Source: Betaproteobacteria bacterium
Lineage (GTDB): Bacteria; Pseudomonadota; Gammaproteobacteria; Burkholderiales; SG8-41
Assembly (NCBI GenBank): GCA_025363575.1
Contig: JANYDM010000012.1
Location: 1 to 29,041, forward strand
Direction: 5' to 3'
Length of the DNA: 29,041 bases
Shown here one piece after another: positions 23,315-29,041 of the stretch. A program made the position numbers and the translations under genes. Position 1 is the first letter of the stretch. Every line of letters begins with the position of its first letter. Under the pieces are notes generated by a model, which saw only the letters and a program-made list of their open reading frames with translations, had not been told where the DNA came from and searched no databases.

Positions 23315-24877
23315 TTACTGCGGCCTGAATTCGTGGGCGAGCGTCCGCTCGTCGGTGCGGGGCGTATAGACGATGCCTTTGCGCGTGCCCCACAGATTGA
23401 CCTGGTGATGCAGCGGGATGATGCCAAGGTCGCCGACGCCGAGCTCGGTCGCCTGCTGCAGCAGCTTTTCGCGTTTCGCATCGTCGACCGTGGCGAGCGC
23501 CTGCTCTAGCACGGCGTCCATTTTAGGGTTTGAATAGCGGCCGCGGTTGGCGGTGCCCATGCCCTTCTTCACATCGTAGGTTGCGAGCTGCGCCTTGAGC
23601 GGCGACGAGGCCTCCGCGGTGTCGGCCGCCCAGCCGACCAGCATGAAGCTGAATTCGAGCTTGGTCGCGCGCGAGAAGTAAACGGACGATGGCAGCGTTT
23701 CCACGCGTGTCAGTATGCCGATGCGCGACAGCATCTGCGCGACTGCCTGGCAGATTTGATCGTCGTTCACGTAGCGGTCGTTCGGGCCGTGCAGAGTGAT
23801 GCCGAACCCGTCCGGATAGCCGGCTTCGGCCAACAGCTTCCGCGCGCCTTCGGGATCGAACGGTTCCGGTTTCATGCCCGGCACGTAGCCGAACATGCCC
23901 TCCGGCATCAACTGACCGGTAGCGACCGCCGCGCCCTCCATGACGCGCTCGACGATCGCCTGGCGGTTGATGGCTTTGGACATCGCTTTACGCACGCGCA
24001 GGTCTTTCAGCGGATTCTTGTCCAGCGGCTTGCCCGCCTTGTCTGTAACCATGGGCGATTTGTCGCGGTTGGTGTCGAGATGCAAAAAGATCAGGCGATG
24101 CGATACGGTGCGCGAAATTACCACCGCAGGGTCCTTGCTGAGTTTGGCGAGGTCCGCAGTCGGCACGCTTTCAATTGCACGCACATCGCCGGCTAGCAGC
24201 GTCGCCACCCGCGACGGGTCGCTCGCGATCACGCGGAAGGTGACTTTGTCCCATGCCGGCTTGGCGCCCCAGTAGCCGTCGAAGCGCGCCAGCTCGATGC
24301 GGTCGCCTTTGGCGTAACGCACGAACTTGAACGGCCCGGTGCCAATGGCCGCTTTGCCCGAATCGAAGTCGGCAGTGCTCGCCCCCTTCGCGACTTTGCT
24401 CGATACGATGAACACCGTGCCCATATCGTTCGGCATGAGCGGGTAGGGAGTCGCCGTCTTCAGGCGGATCGTCAGCGGATCGACGACGATCTTTTCGGTG
24501 ATCTGGTTCGTGTAAAGCGTAAAGGGCGACGGGCTGTTCGGCACCTGCGCCGTGCGCTCGATGGAGAACACAACGTCCGCCGCGGTGAAATCAGAGCCGT
24601 CATGGAACTTGACGCCTTTGCGCAGCTTGAATTCCCAGGTCAGATCGTCGATCGCCTTCCACGACAACGCCAGCGCCGGCTTGAGCAGCGACTTCGGGTC
24701 CTTGGTCACGAGCGTTTCGAAAATGTGCTCGGCAATGTTGTTGTTGGGCGTGAGATTGTGATAGTGCGGATCGATGGAGGTAACGTCCGCGCCGACCGCT
24801 ATGCTAATGTCCGCGGCGGTGGCGGATGCAACACCGAACAGCAGCGCGATGGTGGCGAAACATATCCGTGCAGACAT
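23315..24877 (-). CDS. DppA/SBP_bac_5-type periplasmic peptide-binding protein, copy 2
   Basis: A 520-residue receptor, first gene of the operon. The signal peptide MSARICFATIALLFGVASATA leads into ADISIAVGADVTSIDPHYHN. The ATG at 24877 has GAGGG about 9 nt upstream; a GTG at 24901 would also be in frame but adds nothing family-like. It shares long identical runs with copy 1 (VRKA.SKAINR, DGFGITLHGPN, and a YTPRTDERT ending), roughly two-thirds identical by eye. DNA differs at many third positions, so the duplication is not recent. Divergent from the ArgE-like gene. Confidence 0.94.
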   Translation of the reverse strand: MSARICFATIALLFGVASATAADISIAVGADVTSIDPHYHNLTPNNNIAEHIFETLVTKDPKSLLKPALALSWKAIDDLTWEFKLRKGVKFHDGSDFTAADVVFSIERTAQVPNSPSPFTLYTNQITEKIVVDPLTIRLKTATPYPLMPNDMGTVFIVSSKVAKGASTADFDSGKAAIGTGPFKFVRYAKGDRIELARFDGYWGAKPAWDKVTFRVIASDPSRVATLLAGDVRAIESVPTADLAKLSKDPAVVISRTVSHRLIFLHLDTNRDKSPMVTDKAGKPLDKNPLKDLRVRKAMSKAINRQAIVERVMEGAAVATGQLMPEGMFGYVPGMKPEPFDPEGARKLLAEAGYPDGFGITLHGPNDRYVNDDQICQAVAQMLSRIGILTRVETLPSSVYFSRATKLEFSFMLVGWAADTAEASSPLKAQLATYDVKKGMGTANRGRYSNPKMDAVLEQALATVDDAKREKLLQQATELGVGDLGIIPLHHQVNLWGTRKGIVYTPRTDERTLAHEFRPQ

Positions 24878-24959
24878 GGGGATTTCCCTCTGTGAAACCA
24901 CTTCAGCATACCGTAAATCCGCCGGCTTGGGACCGCATCATTGCGTCACAGCGGCGCAC

Positions 24960-24976
24960 GTCAACGTTCAATTGAC
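24960..24976. promoter_or_regulatory. Inverted repeat GTCAA-N7-TTGAC over the argE-like promoter
   Basis: Five-base arms at 24960-24964 and 24972-24976; the right arm is part of the -35 of the plus-strand promoter. It is a candidate site for a regulator acting on both the deacetylase gene and the divergent peptide operon. Confidence 0.4.
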
Positions 24977-25000
24977 ACGTCGTGACCCCGCACCTATTCT
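24972..25000 (+). promoter_or_regulatory. Sigma-70 promoter of the ArgE-like gene
   Basis: A perfect TTGACA (24972-24977), 17-bp spacer and TATTCT (24995-25000, four of six). Start near 25007 gives a leader of about 22 nt with no strong ribosome site. Confidence 0.65.
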
Positions 25001-25028
25001 GTGCCATTAATCCTGCGAATGCACATCT

Positions 25029-26204
25029 ATGGCAACTCAGCAAAGCGGCGCGCCCGTCAGCCTGGAAATGATCCGCACGCTGATCGGCTTTCCCACCGTC
25101 AGCCGCAATTCGAACCTTGAGCTGATACAGTTTGCGCGCGACCATCTTGCCGCGCTCGGCGCCGACGCGCGAGTAACTTATAACGACGAGCGCAGCAAGG
25201 CCAACCTGTTCGCCACGCTCGGCGCGCCGGATACGCCGGGCATCGTGCTGTCGGGCCATACCGACGTGGTGCCGGTCGATGGCCAGGCGTGGGACACCGA
25301 TCCGTTCAAGGTTGTCGAGAAAGACGGCAGGCTCTACGGCCGCGGCACGTCCGACATGAAAAGTTTCGTCGCGGTGGTGCTCGCGCTGGCGCCCGAGTTC
25401 GCGCGGCGCGGCCTCAAGACGCCGATCCATTTCGCGTTTTCCTACGATGAGGAAGTCGGGTGCATCGGCGTGGGCCGGCTCATCAGCGATCTCGCGCAGG
25501 CAGGCATCAAGCCAAAGTCGTGCATTGTCGGCGAACCCACGCTGATGCGGCCGGTGATTGCGCACAAAGGCAAGCGGGGCTTTCGTTGCACGGTGCGCGG
25601 ACTCGCATCCCACTCGGCGTACGCGCCGCTCGGGGTCAATGCAGTCGAGGCGGCTGCCGAGGCGGTGGCATTTCTCAAATCGATGGCACGGCGTCATCGC
25701 GACAAGGGCCCCTTCGATCGCGGCTTCGACGTCGCATATACGACGGTCCATACGGGCGTGATGCGCGGCGGCACGGCGCTTAACATCGTGCCTCACGAGT
25801 GCACGTTCGATTTCGAGTTCCGCCATCTGCCCGGCGACGACCCCGATGCGCTATTCGCCGAGTTCAATGTTTACATCGAAAAACACTTGCTGCCGGAAAT
25901 GCATGCCGTGCATGCGGAGACCGGCTTCACAATAGTGCCGCTGTCGGCATTGCCCGCGCTCGACAACGGGCCGGAGATCGAAGTGGTGGCGCTGGCGCAG
26001 GAACTGTCAGGCAATGACGACATCGGCAAGGTGTCATACGGCACCGAAGGCTCGCAGTTTCAGCGCGCGGGCATACCGACGGTGGTGTGCGGGCCGGGCT
26101 CGATCGAGCAGGCGCACAAACCCAATGAATATGTCGCCGTCGAGCAGGTCGTGAAATGCGAGCAGTTTATCCGGCGGTTGATGGACCGCGTGTGCGCCGC
26201 CTGA
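25029..26204 (+). CDS. argE: M20-family acetylornithine deacetylase-like amidohydrolase (ArgE type)
   Basis: A 391-residue cytoplasmic metallohydrolase. Two-metal-site residues are all present: H77 and D79 in GHTDVV, D109 in GRGTSDMKS, E141 and E142 in YDEEVGCIG, E169 in GEPT, and H363 in QAHKPNEY. A lid/dimerisation domain occupies about residues 180-290. ArgE removes the acetyl group from N-acetylornithine in arginine synthesis, but close relatives cleave other N-acyl amino acids. The gene is divergent from a peptide-uptake operon and away from other arg genes, so a catabolic role on imported N-acyl compounds is also possible. The start at 25029 is the only sensible ATG. Confidence 0.85.
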   Translation: MATQQSGAPVSLEMIRTLIGFPTVSRNSNLELIQFARDHLAALGADARVTYNDERSKANLFATLGAPDTPGIVLSGHTDVVPVDGQAWDTDPFKVVEKDGRLYGRGTSDMKSFVAVVLALAPEFARRGLKTPIHFAFSYDEEVGCIGVGRLISDLAQAGIKPKSCIVGEPTLMRPVIAHKGKRGFRCTVRGLASHSAYAPLGVNAVEAAAEAVAFLKSMARRHRDKGPFDRGFDVAYTTVHTGVMRGGTALNIVPHECTFDFEFRHLPGDDPDALFAEFNVYIEKHLLPEMHAVHAETGFTIVPLSALPALDNGPEIEVVALAQELSGNDDIGKVSYGTEGSQFQRAGIPTVVCGPGSIEQAHKPNEYVAVEQVVKCEQFIRRLMDRVCAA

Positions 26205-26219
26205 TGGCGTGAAGGGAGT

Positions 26220-26642
26220 TCAGCCCGTCAGGGCGATGTACTTTTCGTCGTCCTGATGCTCGCGCTCGAACTTCAGAAAATCGTAATAGCCGCAGCGCGG
26301 CTCGGCGGGATAGGCGCGACATAGCCCGGGCCGCGCATCGTATACGGTGCACTGGCGCTTTTTAGTATCGAAGAACCGGCAGATTTTGCCGAACAGCTTG
26401 TCTTTCTGGTGTCGTAATGTGCGCACCTTGTCGGCTGCGTCGTATTTGGTAAAACGGTCTTCGGCCTGCTGGTAAGTGACCTCAAAGTGCTTTGCCAGGC
26501 GCGCGATATCGCGTTTGCCGACCTCGATGAGATCGTAGCTGCAGCAGTAGCCGGGGCACTTCAGGCAGTCGTAGCTGACGCGGGTTTTGACGGGAGTGGC
26601 AGCCAGCTTGACGATGGGAATTACGCGGTGCGGTTTCGACAT
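26220..26642 (-). CDS. YkgJ-family cysteine-cluster protein (putative metal-binding)
   Basis: A 140-residue soluble protein with the family layout of clustered cysteines: C26, C29, C33 and C34 (YDCLKCPGYCCSYD), then C88 (KICRFFD), C98, C108 (RPGLCRAYP) and C117. Members are thought to bind zinc or iron, possibly as an Fe-S cluster; their role is unknown. It is convergent with the ArgE-like gene (15-bp gap, no terminator seen) and lies 100 bp downstream of the amino-acid ABC ATPase gene. It may be read from that operon or have its own promoter. Confidence 0.9.
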   Translation of the reverse strand: MSKPHRVIPIVKLAATPVKTRVSYDCLKCPGYCCSYDLIEVGKRDIARLAKHFEVTYQQAEDRFTKYDAADKVRTLRHQKDKLFGKICRFFDTKKRQCTVYDARPGLCRAYPAEPRCGYYDFLKFEREHQDDEKYIALTG

Positions 26643-26742
26643 TGATCTCTGCGGTAGTTGGCCGCGCCAGACGTTCGGCGTGTGTCCCGATTGTACGACA
26701 GCCGCATGCGTTGCGAAACAACGCTGCCGGCGGCTGCGACTT

Positions 26743-27489
26743 TCAGTGCTGAAGGATTTTCGACAAAAACTGCACCGCGCGGTCGGAGCGCGGCTTGCCG
26801 AAGAAGTCGTCCTTGTTGGCGTCTTCGACGATCTCGCCCTTGTCCATGAAGATCACGCGGTGGGCGACTTTTTTTGCAAACCCCATCTCGTGCGTGACCA
26901 CCATCATGGTCATGCCTTCCTTGGCGAGCTCGACCATCACGTCGAGCACTTCGTTGATCATCTCGGGATCGAGCGCGGAAGTCGGCTCGTCGAACAGCAT
27001 GGCGATCGGGTCCATCGACCGCGCGCGCGCGATGGCCACGCGCTGCTGCTGGCCGCCTGAGAGCTGTCCCGGGTACTTGTCTTTCTGGGCGATCAGTCCG
27101 ACGCGGTCGAGCAGTTTCAGCCCGCGCTCGATGGCCTCGTCTTTTGGCCGCCCGAGTACCTTGATCTGGCCCAGAGTGAGGTTTTCCGTGATCGACAAAT
27201 GCGGAAACAATTCGAAGTTCTGGAACACCATGCCGATGCGCGAGCGCAGCTTTGAGAGATTGGTGTCTTTTGCCGTCAGCGAAACGCCGTCGACGGTGAT
27301 TTCGCCCTTTTGAAACGGCTCGAGGCCGTTGACGGTCTTGATCAGCGTGCTCTTGCCGGAGCCGGAAGGCCCGCACACGACGACGACTTCGCCCTTGGAG
27401 ACCTGCGTGGTGCAGTCGGTCAGCACCTGAAAGCTGCCGTACCACTTGCTGATGTTCTTGATTTCTATCATGGCGGGCGTTGTGGACAT
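26743..27489 (-). CDS. gltL: Polar amino-acid ABC transporter ATPase, GltL/GlnQ type
   Basis: A 248-residue ATPase: Walker [10 protein letters not shown] (40-48), Q90, signature LSGGQ (143-147), Walker B MLFDEP (164-169) and H200. Length and motifs match GltL/GlnQ-type polar amino-acid ABC ATPases. I chose the ATG at 27489 ([12 protein letters not shown]) because TGAGG, formed over the stop of the preceding permease gene, lies 7 nt before it; an internal ATG at 27471 is the alternative. Last clear gene of the gltJKL unit. Confidence 0.93.
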   Translation of the reverse strand: MSTTPAMIEIKNISKWYGSFQVLTDCTTQVSKGEVVVVCGPSGSGKSTLIKTVNGLEPFQKGEITVDGVSLTAKDTNLSKLRSRIGMVFQNFELFPHLSITENLTLGQIKVLGRPKDEAIERGLKLLDRVGLIAQKDKYPGQLSGGQQQRVAIARARSMDPIAMLFDEPTSALDPEMINEVLDVMVELAKEGMTMMVVTHEMGFAKKVAHRVIFMDKGEIVEDANKDDFFGKPRSDRAVQFLSKILQH

Positions 27490-27497
27490 TCGGAACC

Positions 27498-28190
27498 TCA
27501 GCGGATGATGGCCATCTTGGCCTGCAGCTTTTTGACGGTAAACGACAGCGAGAATGAAATAATGAAATACACCAGTGCGGCGAACGTGTACATCTCGACC
27601 AGACGGTAGTCGCGATTGGCGATCTTGGCGGCGGCGCCCAGAAAATCGGTGACGGAGATGACGTAAACGAGCGACGTGTCCTGGAACAGGATGATAGTCT
27701 GCGTCAGCAGCACCGGCGTCATGTTGCGAAACGCTTGCGGCAGCACGACCGTGCCCATCGTCTGCCAGTAATTCAGCCCGAGAGCCTGGCCGGCGGCAAC
27801 CTGGCCGCGCGGGATGGATTGAATGCCGGCTCGCATGATTTCGCAGTAGTAAGCGGCCTCGAACAGCATGAACGTGATCACGCAGGAAAGGAACGCACCG
27901 ACTTGGACGGGCCGCGCCGCGCCTATGATCCACGCGCCGACGTACGGCACCAGGAAGTAAAACCAGAATATCACCAGCACCAGCGGCACCGAACGTATGA
28001 CGTTGACGTAGGCGCCGGCGACGAACGACAGCAGGCGGAAACGCCCCAGCCGCATCATCGCGAGGATCGTGCCGAAAAAGATACCTCCCGCCATCGCCAG
28101 CAAGGTCAGCGTGATAGTAAAGGTCATGCCTACCTTGAACAGGTAGGGCAGGGAGCGCTCGATGACGTCGAAATCGTAGCCGGAGAACAT
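27498..28190 (-). CDS. gltK: Polar amino-acid ABC transporter permease, GltK type
   Basis: A 230-residue inner-membrane permease of the HisM/GlnP family. [17 protein letters not shown] is the family mark after the second membrane segment. The coupling loop is [23 protein letters not shown] (given by its ends), and [16 protein letters not shown] follows. It starts 3 bp after the gltJ stop and pairs with the GltJ-type permease. Likely substrates are glutamate or aspartate by analogy. Confidence 0.93.
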   Translation of the reverse strand: MFSGYDFDVIERSLPYLFKVGMTFTITLTLLAMAGGIFFGTILAMMRLGRFRLLSFVAGAYVNVIRSVPLVLVIFWFYFLVPYVGAWIIGAARPVQVGAFLSCVITFMLFEAAYYCEIMRAGIQSIPRGQVAAGQALGLNYWQTMGTVVLPQAFRNMTPVLLTQTIILFQDTSLVYVISVTDFLGAAAKIANRDYRLVEMYTFAALVYFIISFSLSFTVKKLQAKMAIIR

Positions 28191-28193
28191 TGC

Positions 28194-28955
28194 TCAATGT
28201 CCGGGCGTGATCTGGCTGCTGGCGCTCGCGATGAAGCCCGGCACGCGGATCTTGTTCTCGAGCATGCGCATCAGCAGCACGATGATCAGGTTCGTTATCA
28301 GATAAATTACGGTCGCCGCGGAAAACGCCTCAAACACTTTGAACGTGAATTCCTGCATGGCGCGCGCGCGCCCGGTCAGTTCGAGCAGCCCGATGGTCAG
28401 CGCGACCGACGAATTCTTGATGATGTTGAGAAACTCGGATGTCAGCGGCGGCATTACGATGCGGAATGCCATCGGCAGCAGCACATAACGGTAGGTTTGC
28501 GGCAGCGACAGCCCCAGCGCGGTGCCCGCCATCAGCTGCCCGCGCGGCAGCGACTGGATGCCGGCCTTGACCTGCTCGGCTACGCGCACCGAGGTGTAGA
28601 TGCCCAGGCACAGCACGGCCGGTAGATACGATCCCCATGGCGGCGCCATCTGCTTGATATGGTCGCCGAGCTGCTTGGGCAGCAATTCGGGCAGGACGAA
28701 GAACCACAGAAACATCTGCACGAGCAGCGGAATGTTGCGGAACAGCTCGACGTAGAGATTGCCGAGCCGGACAACCCACGCCACCGGCGTGGTGCGCAAA
28801 GTACCGACCACAGAACCGATGGACAACGCCAGCACCCAGGCGGCCAGTGCGGTAATCAGCGTCCATACCAGGCCGCCGAACAGATAATGGAGCCAAGTAC
28901 CCGAGCCGTCTGCCGCGGTCTGGCTAAAGATGCTCCACTGCCAGTCGTACTTCAC
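28194..28955 (-). CDS. gltJ: Polar amino-acid ABC transporter permease, GltJ type
   Basis: A 253-residue permease. It has the GltJ-type opening [31 protein letters not shown] after the second membrane segment, and the loop [21 protein letters not shown]. The start codon is GTG at 28955, with AGGGAGAG about 7 nt before it. It lies 65 bp after the end of an upstream receptor gene, across a strong terminator hairpin. Confidence 0.94.
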   Translation of the reverse strand: MKYDWQWSIFSQTAADGSGTWLHYLFGGLVWTLITALAAWVLALSIGSVVGTLRTTPVAWVVRLGNLYVELFRNIPLLVQMFLWFFVLPELLPKQLGDHIKQMAPPWGSYLPAVLCLGIYTSVRVAEQVKAGIQSLPRGQLMAGTALGLSLPQTYRYVLLPMAFRIVMPPLTSEFLNIIKNSSVALTIGLLELTGRARAMQEFTFKVFEAFSAATVIYLITNLIIVLLMRMLENKIRVPGFIASASSQITPGH

Positions 28956-28975
28956 TCGTAACTCTCCCTGATTGC

Positions 28976-29006
28976 AAAAAAACGGGGGACTCCCCAGTCC
29001 CCCGTT
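28976..29006 (-). terminator. Intercistronic rho-independent terminator before gltJ
   Basis: On the minus strand 11-bp perfect arms (AACGGGGGACT and AGTCCCCCGTT, plus 28981-28991 and 28996-29006) close a GGGG loop and run into seven T residues. It lies between the upstream receptor gene and gltJ in the same direction. Partial read-through would give high receptor and low permease expression. On the plus strand only four T residues follow, so it is mainly a minus-strand signal. Confidence 0.88.
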
Positions 29007-29020
29007 TTATGCGCAGCCTG

Positions 29021-29041
29021 TTACTTGTATGCCGCCGGATC
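29021..29041 (-). CDS. C-terminal end of an upstream gene, probably the GltI-type amino-acid-binding protein
   Basis: The minus strand reads DPAAYK and a TAA stop, then 14 nt to the terminator hairpin. Such endings are common for periplasmic amino-acid-binding proteins, and a receptor gene is expected just before gltJ. Only six codons are visible, so the identity rests on position. Confidence 0.4.
   Translation of the reverse strand, partial: DPAAYK

Noticed and set aside
1..29041. CRISPR arrays, tRNA or rRNA genes, prophage or IS genes
   Set aside because: I looked for regular repeat-spacer spacing, tRNA-like folds and CCA ends, and transposase or integrase motifs, and found none that hold up.

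Overview
The window reads as chromosomal DNA of a betaproteobacterium, most likely Burkholderiales or a close uncultured relative. The pointers are high GC with strong G/C third-position codon bias, a Bug/TctC periplasmic receptor next to a CoA ligase, typical housekeeping genes (BipA, RhlE-type helicase, CspA-type protein), and densely packed ABC uptake operons. The assignment is inferred from gene style, not from a marker gene. I see no tRNA, rRNA, IS element, phage gene or CRISPR array.

Left part (1-10180), catabolic and accessory. On the minus strand a Bug receptor gene is followed by a carboxymuconolactone-decarboxylase-like protein and the start of a phenylacetate-CoA-ligase-like enzyme that runs off the window. 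Upstream lies a six-gene minus-strand operon: sugar-binding protein, MalF-type permease, MalG-type permease, MalK-type ATPase, Gfo/Idh/MocA oxidoreductase and a GntR/FCD regulator. It is divergent from a plus-strand IlvD/Edd-family sugar-acid dehydratase. The two units share an AT-rich 212-bp control region full of inverted repeats. Together they look like uptake, oxidation and dehydration of a sugar or sugar acid under a local GntR regulator.

Middle part (10181-16710), core and signalling. A REP-like hairpin separates the dehydratase from a Ser/Thr kinase fused to a C-terminal cyclic-nucleotide-binding domain. Divergent from the kinase is a small membrane-anchored protein of unknown function. 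Then come typA/bipA, an RhlE-type DEAD-box helicase with a structured leader, a small conserved protein with a degenerate GIY-YIG-like pattern, and a csp gene with a strong promoter and a leader of about 140 nt. Clear bidirectional terminators close the helicase and csp genes.

Right part (16711-29041), peptide and amino-acid uptake. A minus-strand operon encodes two tandem paralogous DppA-like receptors, DppB, DppC and DppD, then a TAXI-type TRAP receptor lipoprotein with no TRAP permease nearby, then DppF. It is divergent from an ArgE-like deacetylase. After a YkgJ-type cysteine-cluster protein comes a GltJKL-type polar amino-acid ABC transporter. Its receptor gene (only the last codons are visible) is set off from the permease gene by a strong intercistronic terminator.

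The least ordinary points are the TAXI lipoprotein inside a Dpp operon, the kinase-cNMP-domain fusion with its divergent membrane partner, the 20-bp perfect palindrome upstream of the Bug gene, the repeat-rich divergent control region, and the leader hairpin of the helicase gene.
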